Positions 42,869 to 52,047 of a stretch of DNA of 64,000 nucleotides are shown here, piece by piece. The notes beneath the pieces were generated by a model. That model was given only the letters and a program-made list of their open reading frames with translations. It did no database searches and was not told where the DNA came from. The stretch lies in NCBI RefSeq assembly GCF_004352915.1, contig NZ_SJSY01000060.1:1-64000 (forward strand), given 5' to 3'. Within the stretch, counting starts at the first letter, position 1. Each line of letters begins with the position of its first letter. The position numbers and the translations under genes were made by a program. This DNA is from Flavobacterium zhairuonense. GTDB taxonomy: Bacteria > Bacteroidota > Bacteroidia > Flavobacteriales > Flavobacteriaceae.

Positions 42869-44071
42869 TTAAACCCCTAATTTCTTAGCAATTTCAGCAG
42901 GAATTCCGCCTTTATTTACTAACAATGCTGTAGTTTTATATTTCACGAAATTTTTAGTTACAAACAAGAAACCTTTGTAGTCGTTTGTTTCTCCCCAAGA
43001 ATTTTTTACGATATAGTATTCTTTTCCAGTTTGGTCTTTTGCAATACCAATAATATGCATTCCGTGGTCGTCTGTTGTAGTGTAATTATCAAACGCTGCT
43101 TGACGCATTTCTGGAGTAATTTCTGGTTCTGCTTTTGGTCCGTTGAACATGTCTGCTTTTTCTTCAGCGGTCATGTCGTCGAATTTTTTCGTTGGAACAT
43201 AAGCTACACCATTTTTCCAGCTAAAGCTTTTTTCGCTAACATCTGTTGCCCAAGCTACTGTGTATCCTTTTTTCAAAGCATTGTCAATAACATCTGTCAT
43301 ATCATTCAATTTTACATTGTAAACTTGATCTAATGACCAGTTGTCTGGCACCATCATAGTTGTTTTTTGGTAATATGGTGTATTAGTAAAAGATGACATT
43401 TCTACATAATCATCTGGATTAATTCCCACAACTTCTTTAGCAAAAGATTGCGGCGTATAGTTTTTTCCTTTATAGTTGAAGTTTTCTGGCACTTTTCCTA
43501 AATACGAATCAATAACAGCCGCGTATGCTTTTTGCCAGTTTGGCGTCAATTCACCATTTGGATTTTTAACTACTGCTGAAAGCACTCCTTCAATAAGAGC
43601 GGCCATTTCAGCAAATTTATTTTTGTCTGTTCCGTAGTTTAATCCTGTGTAAACTTCTCTTGGAACAGTTCCGTATTTTTTATACATGTTAATTACATCG
43701 TGCAATGCACCTCCATCGCCAAGCGTAATTGCACCATGCATGCGGACATAATTGATTCCTTTTTCAACATACACATTTCGTGCAGAGTAAATTTGAGATA
43801 ACTCCACTGGTTGTTTTCCTAAACGAATCATTTCTGACTCTAAAAATGAGTTTGTTGAATAGCTCCAACAAGTTCCTGAAGATCCCTGAGCTTTTACAGA
43901 TGTTGTCCCTAAGTTAACCACTTCAGTGAATTTAAAGTTCTCTTTACTTTTATCACTTGCATTCAACTTTAATGAGTTTACTAAAATGTCTTGCGCAAAA
44001 CAGCCGCCTACCCCAATCAAAAATGCAGAAGCAGCAAAAACTGATTTCATTGTATTTTTATACATAATCAA
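42869..44071 (-). CDS. Secreted C1-family cysteine peptidase (aminopeptidase C/bleomycin-hydrolase-like)
   Basis: 400 residues with a signal peptide (ending GGCFAQ; translation may start at the second or third Met). The papain-like triad is visible: oxyanion Q62 and C68 in KAQGSSGTCWSYS, His in DDHGMHIIGIAKD, Asn in VKNSWGETNDYKG. The insertions and length fit the C1B branch (PF03051), here exported, as is usual in Bacteroidota. The mature C-terminus ends EIAKKLGV; cytosolic bleomycin hydrolases instead have a protruding C-terminal tail in the active site. Single gene with its own terminator. Confidence 0.9.
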   Translation of the reverse strand: MIMYKNTMKSVFAASAFLIGVGGCFAQDILVNSLKLNASDKSKENFKFTEVVNLGTTSVKAQGSSGTCWSYSTNSFLESEMIRLGKQPVELSQIYSARNVYVEKGINYVRMHGAITLGDGGALHDVINMYKKYGTVPREVYTGLNYGTDKNKFAEMAALIEGVLSAVVKNPNGELTPNWQKAYAAVIDSYLGKVPENFNYKGKNYTPQSFAKEVVGINPDDYVEMSSFTNTPYYQKTTMMVPDNWSLDQVYNVKLNDMTDVIDNALKKGYTVAWATDVSEKSFSWKNGVAYVPTKKFDDMTAEEKADMFNGPKAEPEITPEMRQAAFDNYTTTDDHGMHIIGIAKDQTGKEYYIVKNSWGETNDYKGFLFVTKNFVKYKTTALLVNKGGIPAEIAKKLGV

Positions 44072-44223
44072 AAGATTTAAATAAGTTGACTTATCAGTCG
44101 TCTAATTTTATTTTTGTTACAAAACAATTAAATATCAGTTAAAAAAACTATAGTTTTTCCGTTAATTTTTATACAATATTTTTATTATACATCAAAACCT
44201 TACAAATAATGCAATCCGATTTT

Positions 44224-44266
44224 TTTAATTAGATCATTTGGCAATTAGATAATTAGATCATTTTCT
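44224..44266. repeat. AATTAGATCATT-type short repeats
   Basis: AATTAGATCATTTGG is followed by CAATTAGATAATTAG and ATCATTTTC, so the unit AATTAGAT(C/A)ATT occurs three times in about 40 bases. It lies in the 279-base gap between the divergent peptidase and AraC genes and resembles the other simple-unit intergenic repeats here. Confidence 0.5.
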
Positions 44267-44350
44267 TTAAAATCTTAATTTTAGAAAACTCGTTATTATT
44301 TGCAAATAAGTAGTATTTTGGTTTGTGTTTTGACACACAAAAAACAGCAT

Positions 44351-45148
44351 ATGTACGAACTGGAAAAAGAAACTTATTTAGGCAATACAAAAAACATCTT
44401 CAATACCAATGAAGGAATTGCAGTTGTTGAGACTGAGTATCAAAATAAGGTTTACGAAGGCTGGCATTCGCACAACAATGCGCATATTACACTTTTCCTG
44501 AAAGGCGGTACAACAGAAAAAAGAAAAAATTCCAGCGAAACAGTTGGTCCCGGTTCTTTATTATTTTATCACAGCGACGAACTGCATTTAAATCAAAATA
44601 CCCTTTTTCCTTCTCGAAATATCAATATTGAAATTGAAGAAAATCTCTTAACAGAACTTCAGCTGAACGAAGCAGCAATCGAAAAAGCCGTTCAAAACAG
44701 CTCGCTAGCTAAATTCTTGATTCTGAAAATCTTTAAAGAAACACAATCTGCAGATGTTTTTACTAATGATAATGTCAAAATGTTATTCTCTCAATTATCG
44801 GATACCAATGCACATTTGGAACGATTTGAAAAGAGTCCGTTTTGGGTAAAAAGTCTCAATGAATTACTGAACGATTGTTGGAATGAAAATCCGAATTTAA
44901 AGGATCTTGCTCAGGTTTTAAATCTTAACCCGATTACCATTTCAAAACATTTTCCGAAATACTTTGGTTGCACTTTGGGAGAATACATGCGCCGAATCAA
45001 AATTAACCGTTCGCTTTCGCTGATACAATCTCATGAAATCAATTTGACTGAAATAGCTTTAGAATGCGGATTTACAGATCAAAGCCATTTTATCAGAACT
45101 TTTAAAAACCAAACTGGGTTTTTGCCTAAACAATTTCAAAAATTATAA
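44351..45148 (+). CDS. AraC-family transcriptional regulator
   Basis: 265 residues from ATG 44351 (MYELEKETYLGN); the longer frame from 44300 runs through the promoter area. N-terminal cupin-like sensor domain (EGWHSHNNAHITLFLKGGTTEKR, GPGSLLFYHSDELH) and C-terminal double HTH (LAQVLNLNPITISKHFPKYFGCTLGEYMRRIKINRSLSLI, TEIALECGFTDQSHFIRTFKNQTGFLP). It probably controls the CPBP protease gene 77 bp downstream. Ligand unknown. Confidence 0.9.
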   Translation: MYELEKETYLGNTKNIFNTNEGIAVVETEYQNKVYEGWHSHNNAHITLFLKGGTTEKRKNSSETVGPGSLLFYHSDELHLNQNTLFPSRNINIEIEENLLTELQLNEAAIEKAVQNSSLAKFLILKIFKETQSADVFTNDNVKMLFSQLSDTNAHLERFEKSPFWVKSLNELLNDCWNENPNLKDLAQVLNLNPITISKHFPKYFGCTLGEYMRRIKINRSLSLIQSHEINLTEIALECGFTDQSHFIRTFKNQTGFLPKQFQKL

Positions 45149-45188
45149 GAAGGCAAATTTCATTCTATTTTTTGTTTTTGATTCGGGA

Positions 45189-45196
45189 TACTTTTG
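45189..45196 (+). promoter_or_regulatory. -7 box (TACTTTTG) for the CPBP gene
   Basis: Exact TAnnTTTG match, 29 bases before the start, so the protease gene need not depend on read-through from araC. Confidence 0.55.
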
Positions 45197-45225
45197 TCTC
45201 ATCATAAATCATAAAAACAAACCAA

Positions 45226-46086
45226 ATGGAAACGCTTACTTTAAAACAAAAAACATTTAATTCTCCTATAACCAAAATTATTCTGGCCCTGCTTACTTTC
45301 ATGGCAGTTGTCATTATTGGTCAACAAATTGCGGTAAAATTGCTGGATTTAACGCCTCTAGAAAAAGATTACAGAAATCTTTTAAAAGGCCTTTTTGTTT
45401 CCTCAGCATGCATTTTCAGTTATATTCTTTTCTTCAAAAAGTATGACAAAAGAACAGTTGTTGAGTTATCTTCAAAAGGGATTGTAAAAAATTTTATTGG
45501 TGGTTTTCTAATTGGATTTATTTTACAATCCTTAACTATTTTAGTGATTTACCTTAACGGAAATTACATCGTTTTGAATGTCAATCCGATCTCATTTATC
45601 CTGATTCCGTTTACTTTAATGTTTACAATTGCCATTATTGAAGAAATATTAGTACGCGGTATTATATTACGAATTATAGAAGAAAAATTAGGAAGTTACA
45701 TCGCTCTTACAATTTCTTCAATTTTGTTTGGAGTTTTTCATTTAGCTAATCCTAATGGCACTTTGATTTCTTCAATATGTATAACCACTGCAGGTTTTTT
45801 AATGGGGACAGCTTTTATTTACAGCCGTAATTTATGGTTTCCAATTGCTTTGCATTTTGCTTGGAATTTTACGCAATCAGGAATATTTGGAGCAATAACA
45901 TCTGGAAACGAAAAAACCAAAAGTCTTTTTGAAGCCAAAATACAAGGCCCAGAATTTATTACCGGCGGTGAATTTGGCCCTGAAGGGTCGATTCAAGCAA
46001 TTCTCTTCTGTTTGACTGGTACAATAATTCTACTTATTTTATGCCATAAAGAAAATAAAATCATTAAGCCTTATTTTAAAAAATAA
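45226..46086 (+). CDS. CPBP-family intramembrane metalloprotease
   Basis: 286 residues, about eight hydrophobic segments. CPBP motifs are complete: IIEEILVRGIILR (EExxxR), FGVFHLANPNG (FxxxH), and HFAWNFTQSGIFG (HxxxN). Longer and better conserved than the CPBP protein at 34637. It is preceded by an AraC regulator. Substrate unknown; members act in prenyl-protein processing, stress and bacteriocin immunity. Confidence 0.9.
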   Translation: METLTLKQKTFNSPITKIILALLTFMAVVIIGQQIAVKLLDLTPLEKDYRNLLKGLFVSSACIFSYILFFKKYDKRTVVELSSKGIVKNFIGGFLIGFILQSLTILVIYLNGNYIVLNVNPISFILIPFTLMFTIAIIEEILVRGIILRIIEEKLGSYIALTISSILFGVFHLANPNGTLISSICITTAGFLMGTAFIYSRNLWFPIALHFAWNFTQSGIFGAITSGNEKTKSLFEAKIQGPEFITGGEFGPEGSIQAILFCLTGTIILLILCHKENKIIKPYFKK

Positions 46087-46114
46087 AAACCTTTTTACCA
46101 TTTAATAATATAAA

Positions 46115-46146
46115 AAACTCCCAACAATTTTGTCGGGAGTTTCTTT
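46115..46146. terminator. Bidirectional terminator
   Basis: The stem AACTCCC / GGGAGTT with A-run on the left and TTTCTTTTTG on the right lies between the convergent CPBP and outer-membrane genes. Confidence 0.82.
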
Positions 46147-46167
46147 TTGATCTTTTTATTGAAAATT

Positions 46168-47367
46168 TTACCTCATCCAATTGCTTCCAAAAACAATATA
46201 ATATGCCCAATCTTCATTCCCTTTTGCAACATCAATCCCCATTCGAAGTTTAAATTTTCGGGCAATTAAATATCTAAAACCTGTTCCGTAACTATAAACG
46301 ACAGGTTTCGCAAAAGCTTGATCCCAATCATCAAAAGCACTCGCAAGACCTCCAAATCCCATTAAGCTCCATCTTCGGTATAAATCCCAGCGAAATTCGA
46401 GTTCGTTTACAATACTGGTTTTGCCTTGATAACGAGCAGTAGGAATTCCTCTTAAATTAATTCCGGGTCTTAAATAAAAAGGCGGACTCCCAAACGCCTG
46501 CTCCCCTTCAATCCTGAGCCCACCTATTAATTTGTCTGTTATTGGATAATAACCTATTGCAGATAAATTGACACGCCATGCATCATAATCACTGCCTATT
46601 GAATTATCCGACCAAAAGAAATCCGTCTGAATTCGTATTCCTTTATCTGGTGTAAATATATTGTCGCGTCCGTCAAATTGAAGCGCTCCTCCTAACTGAC
46701 TTACAGTACTTTTAATATCGCCAGGCTTAACAAACGGAGGCGGAAGATTAAAATCAGGTAAATTTATCTTAGAATTTAAAAACAAATATTGTGGTCCGGC
46801 GCTCCATTTTGCATTTTTAAATTGTTTCAGCCATTGCGTATAAAAAACCGTAGATCTAAAATTCAATTTAAATTCCTGATCATTTCCTGTAGGAAGATTA
46901 TTTGCATAAAAAGAAAGGTTTACATTGCCATATGCAGCACCTACGCGATATAATATTTTAGGTTTTATCAAGGTTGCCGAACGAAATCCTCCGGCCATCC
47001 AGCTATTATTTGCGGTGTACATTCCGAATCCTCCCGTTATATCAGGATTTATAAAACGTTTTTTGCCGTCTTCATCGATTACTGGCGCGTGTTTTTTAAG
47101 AAAAATAGGCGCTAATGCCCCTCCAAATCCTCCTAAAGCCGGCTCAGATATAATAGCAGGAACTACCAGAAAACCATTTGCATAAATTAAAAAATTACTT
47201 AAATCGATAGCTCCGTCTAGAGAATCTTTAAAGCGCATATTTTTAGGTGTCGATGCTGTTGCTGTTGTTGTCTGCGAAAACATTCCGGAATAGGACAAGA
47301 GAAACACAGCGATAATTAATCTCATTTTCCAAATACGTATTCGATCAAAAAGAGCCTTTTTTTTCAT
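46168..47367 (-). CDS. BamA/TamA-family surface antigen-like outer-membrane protein
   Basis: 399 residues, signal peptide (residues 12-32, ending GMFSQ). The barrel shows D15/bacterial surface antigen features: GGALQFDGRDNIFTPDKGIRIQTDFFWSD, GGLRIEGEQAFGSPPFYLRPGINLRGIPTARYQGKTSIVNELEFRW, and a final FGSNWMR strand. No POTRA domains, so it is a short stand-alone barrel, common in Bacteroidota. It follows the MetA-like gene by 35 bp and they likely form an operon. Confidence 0.87.
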   Translation of the reverse strand: MKKKALFDRIRIWKMRLIIAVFLLSYSGMFSQTTTATASTPKNMRFKDSLDGAIDLSNFLIYANGFLVVPAIISEPALGGFGGALAPIFLKKHAPVIDEDGKKRFINPDITGGFGMYTANNSWMAGGFRSATLIKPKILYRVGAAYGNVNLSFYANNLPTGNDQEFKLNFRSTVFYTQWLKQFKNAKWSAGPQYLFLNSKINLPDFNLPPPFVKPGDIKSTVSQLGGALQFDGRDNIFTPDKGIRIQTDFFWSDNSIGSDYDAWRVNLSAIGYYPITDKLIGGLRIEGEQAFGSPPFYLRPGINLRGIPTARYQGKTSIVNELEFRWDLYRRWSLMGFGGLASAFDDWDQAFAKPVVYSYGTGFRYLIARKFKLRMGIDVAKGNEDWAYYIVFGSNWMR

Positions 47368-47402
47368 TGCAAAATATGTTTTACCTGTAAATAGAAAATT
47401 GA

Positions 47403-48380
47403 TTATTTCGGTTGTTCTTTTTGAAAACTGAATACATGTGCGAGTGTTACAAAAAAGGTATTACCCTGAAATCTGTTAACAGCTCCAATCTCTGAAACCC
47501 ATCGCAGTCCCGCCGTTGTTTTGCACCCAATATGAAAATAATTTACCTCAGCTCCCAAAGCTCCAACTCTGTCTTTGTGTGGTTCCAGAAGCAGTGTCCC
47601 TGCTGGTATTTCATCATTTGATACTTTATACTGCAGATAATAGATTAATCCTGCATTCAAAATTCCAGTTGGGGCAGTTTTCTCAGCATTCATTGTATAA
47701 AAAGTTTTGCCCAAACCTCCTTCGATGCTTAAAATATCACCTGTTTTTATGTCGGTATCTTTCTTTCTGCCATTAATTTCATAAGCAGCCAAAATCGAGA
47801 AATGAGTTGTTTTTTTGTCATTAAAAAACAAAGTCGTTCCTCCTGAAAATTCGTTCATGAACATTCCTAATCCGCTATTGTCACTTCCTCCAAATTCATA
47901 TTTTCCAGTAGGAAGATACAATTGATAACTGAAAACAAAATCGGCTCTTTTATGATGCCAACCTAATTGAATAGGCTGTACAAGCATATCTGTAAAAGCA
48001 AAAGAACTTTTTGAATCTACATAACTTCCCTGAATCGCGTTTGATGCAAAAGCAACCAAAACAGTTGCACCATAATTTGCGCCAAGAATTTTAAAATCAG
48101 TCACATAATTTGCACCAACACCCGTTAAAAACATATTAATATCCGGATTTGCAATAGATTTGTCTCCATCAGCGTTCCGTAAAGAACCTGCTGAATAAAA
48201 ATATCCTGGTACATATACGGTGAGCATATTTTCTGGCGCCTGCGTTCCAGATTGCAGTCCAGAAGATCCAAGAATGTGTCCGCCTTTAAGCTGTGCATTT
48301 CCTGAAGAACACATCATTAAGATTAAAAAAACAATAACAGATTTCTTAATTTGTCTATACTGATTTAATTTCGTTTTCAT
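47403..48380 (-). CDS. Outer-membrane channel of the phenol MetA-degradation family
   Basis: 325 residues, signal peptide ending SSGNAQ. The sequence matches the PF13557 pattern: ENMLTVYVPGYFYSAGSLRNADGD, WHHKRADFVFSYQLYLPTGKY, GLGKTFYTMN. Proteins of this family are porins for hydrophobic compounds. It precedes the D15-like barrel gene and follows a membrane AraC regulator gene on the same strand with a 73-base gap, so the regulator may control it. Confidence 0.85.
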   Translation of the reverse strand: MKTKLNQYRQIKKSVIVFLILMMCSSGNAQLKGGHILGSSGLQSGTQAPENMLTVYVPGYFYSAGSLRNADGDKSIANPDINMFLTGVGANYVTDFKILGANYGATVLVAFASNAIQGSYVDSKSSFAFTDMLVQPIQLGWHHKRADFVFSYQLYLPTGKYEFGGSDNSGLGMFMNEFSGGTTLFFNDKKTTHFSILAAYEINGRKKDTDIKTGDILSIEGGLGKTFYTMNAEKTAPTGILNAGLIYYLQYKVSNDEIPAGTLLLEPHKDRVGALGAEVNYFHIGCKTTAGLRWVSEIGAVNRFQGNTFFVTLAHVFSFQKEQPK

Positions 48381-48453
48381 TGTTTTAATATTTTAAATTA
48401 ATGAGTCTTGACAATTATGTCTATAAACTAATTCCATCAGCTTGAATGATGCT

Positions 48454-49638
48454 TCAGACAATTTGTATGCGTTTTTCTGGATTCATTCTGATAACTTTAA
48501 AATATTCTGAAGGTGATTTTCCAGTATGCTTGATAAAAGCTCTAAAACAAGTTGTTCTCGATTTAAAGCCAGATCCCCAAGCCATTCCTTCAAGAGAAAG
48601 ATCTTTCCATTCTGGATCGTTAATTTTTTCTTTGAAATATTCGATTCTTTTCAAGTTTACATAGTCTTGAAAATGGAGCCCAAACTCAGAATTAATTAAA
48701 TTCGAAAGATGATGCACCGATATTCCTGTTTCGTCAGCAATATCTCTAATTACCAAATCTTTTTTAAGGAAAAGTTCTTTTGATGCAAAAATTTCTTCCA
48801 ATTGTTGCAAGTATTGTTGTTTTTTTTCGATCGTCAAATCTTTTACGATCGGCAACACATTTTTTGCTTCATTTTCTTGTATCAGCAATAGTTTATCTTC
48901 AATAATTTCAAAATTATTGTTAATCTCATTTGTGCCTGAATCATAAAATATATTAGGATTAAAATAAAGCCAACCCACTGTGAAAATCAGCACAAATGAA
49001 ATCAAGACATAACACGACAAATCAACAGTATAAACACTGCTTACTAAAAAATAATGAACAAAAAGCGCTGAAAACATAAACAATACCATCAAATTATAAA
49101 CTCGGATCCAGTTTAAAATTTTTATTCTGTTGATATGGTTTTTTTTGAATTTCTCTAAATCATAATTTAAAACCATCATTGTTTGGCTAAATGCATAAAT
49201 GAGCCAAATTGACAAACTCAACATTGAAAATGGGCTTTTGATTTTGTCCGAAATGTTTTGTGCCAAAGGAAAATGAGCAAAGTTCCCAATCCAAACGCAA
49301 AATGTCAATCCAAAATAAACAAGGAAAGGCACGAAATGAAGCCAATCGTATTTTTGAAAAATGTGCTCTGTAAACAATAAATTACGGATATATAAAAAAG
49401 CACAAGGCGCCACCAAAAACATGAAAGATTTCGTGATCATAAAGAAATCAGGAAAAAAATTAAGCACATTTGCCGACAAATAAAAATTATATATACTGAC
49501 AACAGCAAGGCTAAACAAAAACAGTCCTAAAAAGAAACTCTTTGAATAGTTTTTTTTAGAAAACAACACCATGAATGATGTTGCAAAGCCAACCATTGTA
49601 GCCATAAAAAAGAAAAGAGAGAGTACTATATCCAGCAT
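48454..49638 (-). CDS. Membrane-bound AraC-family regulator
   Basis: 394 residues. About seven membrane helices fill residues 1-225. A linker is followed by a C-terminal AraC domain (SKELFLKKDLVIRDIADETGISVHHLSNLINSEFGLHFQDYVNLKRIEYFKEKI, then WGSGFKSRTTCFRAFIKHTGKSPSEYFK). The 7TM-AraC layout is widespread in Bacteroidota and senses an unknown ligand at the membrane. Located between the MetA-like porin and the DUF4136 lipoprotein genes. Confidence 0.9.
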   Translation of the reverse strand: MLDIVLSLFFFMATMVGFATSFMVLFSKKNYSKSFFLGLFLFSLAVVSIYNFYLSANVLNFFPDFFMITKSFMFLVAPCAFLYIRNLLFTEHIFQKYDWLHFVPFLVYFGLTFCVWIGNFAHFPLAQNISDKIKSPFSMLSLSIWLIYAFSQTMMVLNYDLEKFKKNHINRIKILNWIRVYNLMVLFMFSALFVHYFLVSSVYTVDLSCYVLISFVLIFTVGWLYFNPNIFYDSGTNEINNNFEIIEDKLLLIQENEAKNVLPIVKDLTIEKKQQYLQQLEEIFASKELFLKKDLVIRDIADETGISVHHLSNLINSEFGLHFQDYVNLKRIEYFKEKINDPEWKDLSLEGMAWGSGFKSRTTCFRAFIKHTGKSPSEYFKVIRMNPEKRIQIV

Positions 49639-49784
49639 ATATTATTTGTTTAAAAATTAATAATTGCCCTTTCTCTTAAAAATAAATTTTAAAAGAAAGT
49701 AATGTACCATAACAAATAAAAGCTATACTTATCTGCTTATTTCCAGATAAGTATTTCGGCTTTTAAAAGAAATTAAATTATATG

Positions 49785-50366
49785 TTATTTTTTAGCTAGA
49801 CCTGGGGGAAAGCCTTCTAATATTTTTTTAATTGAAGTTGCAATAAATTCTTCTGGATTATCTGGTTTGCTATCAATTTGAGCATTACCTATTCCTTGCC
49901 AAAGCAATTTTTGTGTTTTTGTAGAAACAATATCTATTACAAGAGAGCCATCAACATAATCATAAGAATTAAATGTTGTAGTACCACCACCCATCATAGC
50001 ACCACCGCCCCAATATCCGTATGGACGATACATTCCTCCATAGCCATAAAAATTAGTATCGGCAGTAACTTGAGTTTTGTTTTTTAATATAGATACAGCA
50101 TTTACTTTTAAATCGGGATTATCAGAAGATTCGACAAATCCTTTGGCAGTCATTTCAGCACGAATGGCTTTTGCAACACGATCCACATTTAATTGATTTA
50201 CTTGACCTTCTTGAGCTTTCAAATCATATACAGCAAAAGTTTTGTATTGACTGAAATTAGCTGAGTGATCATAATCGGTGGTGACTTTTACAGTAGGCGA
50301 ACAGCTGTAAAATAGTCCTAATAAAACTAACGGAATTAGGCGAAGATTTGTTCTTTTAATATTCAT
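49785..50366 (-). CDS. DUF4136 lipoprotein
   Basis: 193 residues. The lipobox LFYSCS gives lipidation at C22. The DUF4136 start TTDYDHSANFSQYKTFAVYDLK and the conserved RVAKAIRAEMTAKGF and LVIDIVSTKTQKLLWQGIG segments are present. A Gly/Tyr-rich stretch (GYGGMYRPYGYWGGGAMMGGG) interrupts the middle, as in other family members. Function unknown; outer-membrane lipoprotein. Confidence 0.88.
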   Translation of the reverse strand: MNIKRTNLRLIPLVLLGLFYSCSPTVKVTTDYDHSANFSQYKTFAVYDLKAQEGQVNQLNVDRVAKAIRAEMTAKGFVESSDNPDLKVNAVSILKNKTQVTADTNFYGYGGMYRPYGYWGGGAMMGGGTTTFNSYDYVDGSLVIDIVSTKTQKLLWQGIGNAQIDSKPDNPEEFIATSIKKILEGFPPGLAKK

Positions 50367-50637
50367 TGTTGTGGTATTTAAATTAATAATTAAATTAGTT
50401 TAACTCGAATGTATTAAAATCAAAAAAAATCTTTGGGGCATTAAAACAATGTAAAACAAATGTTAACTTAATACAAACAACTATTAAACAACACTTTAAC
50501 ACAACCTAAAGGTAAATTATTTTCTTTAATTAACATAGTTTATTGCAAAAAATCTTACTTATAATGTTTGAGATTGATCTCAGAAGCTTTGAAGCTTTAA
50601 ATTTCTTTTTATTTATTTCGACAACTTCATTGTGCTA

Positions 50638-52038
50638 TTAGACTTCTGCCGAAATTGGCAAACGTCCTTCTTTTACAGCATCGACCATTTTATTGTAATC
50701 CAATTCATTTTGATGTGCATATAGCAATGAAAATTTAGAAATGGCATTGGCAAATTCATTATTGTTTCCAATATATCCTGACAAAAGCGACGGATCACCA
50801 GATCTTGCATGTGCTCTTGCAAGAGCCCATCCGCAGGCTTTTGCATAATCTGCCATATTTTCGGATTTCATTATTTCTATAACTGGCTTTATCTTGGCAT
50901 CACGAAGTTGACGGATATAAAAATATTTGCCTTTATCATCATTTGTCCAACCTAAAAACATATCTGGAGCAGACTGCATCAGCTTTTGTCCCATTACAAT
51001 TCGTTCGCCTTGATGTGGATATTTAGCCTTGATTTTTACATTTGATTCTAACACACTTTTTCTAGCTTCTTTAAACTGTAAAAAAATAGGCTCTCCCGTT
51101 GCCGACATTAATAAACTGATACCGCAAAGTGTTCCCACACTTCCCACGCCTACAACTTTTATGGCAAAATCATGCATTGTATATCGGCTCAATAATACCT
51201 GTTTGTCTTCTGGCAACGATTCGACATATCTTTTGTGAACCTGTTTGGCTTCTCGCATTGTATAACTAACTTCATCTCCAGATGGATGATAAATCAATGG
51301 CGGATCATCTTTTATTCTGGCGCGAGTTCCGTCTAAATACGTCATTTTTGCAAATTCTTTTTCATGAGCAATAGATTCGGCTGCTTTTTTTATTCGTTTT
51401 TGCTGAAATTCTTTTAATTCTTCATCTTTTCCAAGATCAATTAATTCTGCCAGATCAATATCAGCATACCAGATTTGAAGTGCCGATAATTTGCTGTAAT
51501 CCAGCATATGTCTTTTATAACTATCTGCAACATGCCAAGCAAATGCTTTGCAATCTTTAGTAGAAAATTTTCGCCATTTTCCTGCTATTGCAAAACTTAC
51601 TGCGAGTCTTTTTACATCCCATTCCCATGGGCCCGGAAATGTTTCATCAAAATCATTAATATCAAAAACCAGCTTGCGTTCAGGAGTTGCAAAACCTCCA
51701 AAATTCATTAAATGGCAATCACCACAAAGCTGCAAGTTTATTCCAGAATTTGGCGTATTTGCTAAGTCAGCGGCCATAATTGCTGCAGCTCCTCTAAAAA
51801 AAGCAAAAGGCGATTCAATCATTCTTCGATAGCGAATAGGCAACAAATCTTCAATTCTTCCGATACTTGTCTTTATCAAAATATCGACAGGATCTTCACG
51901 ATCTTCAGGTGGTGTCCAATCCTGATGTGAAGAACGCGACACAATTTTCCTGATCGCTGCTCCATTGTCGTAGCGCTCTGCTTTTGATGCTATCGGATCA
52001 AATAAATTTTCTGCGTTATCTGTTGCTTTTTCAGTCAT
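50638..52038 (-). CDS. DUF2252 protein, kinase-like fold
   Basis: 466 residues, no signal peptide. The motifs CGDCHLMNFGG and LVFDINDFDE are spaced as the catalytic loop and metal-binding Asp of aminoglycoside-phosphotransferase-like kinases (HxDxxxxN, then DxD). YRRMIESPFAFFRGAAAIMAADL is the family N-terminal signature. Last gene of a six-gene operon with two DUF1254 genes, 9 bp after the nearer one. Kinase role is inference from motifs; substrate unknown. Confidence 0.88.
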   Translation of the reverse strand: MTEKATDNAENLFDPIASKAERYDNGAAIRKIVSRSSHQDWTPPEDREDPVDILIKTSIGRIEDLLPIRYRRMIESPFAFFRGAAAIMAADLANTPNSGINLQLCGDCHLMNFGGFATPERKLVFDINDFDETFPGPWEWDVKRLAVSFAIAGKWRKFSTKDCKAFAWHVADSYKRHMLDYSKLSALQIWYADIDLAELIDLGKDEELKEFQQKRIKKAAESIAHEKEFAKMTYLDGTRARIKDDPPLIYHPSGDEVSYTMREAKQVHKRYVESLPEDKQVLLSRYTMHDFAIKVVGVGSVGTLCGISLLMSATGEPIFLQFKEARKSVLESNVKIKAKYPHQGERIVMGQKLMQSAPDMFLGWTNDDKGKYFYIRQLRDAKIKPVIEIMKSENMADYAKACGWALARAHARSGDPSLLSGYIGNNNEFANAISKFSLLYAHQNELDYNKMVDAVKEGRLPISAEV

Positions 52039-52047
52039 TCGAATTGT

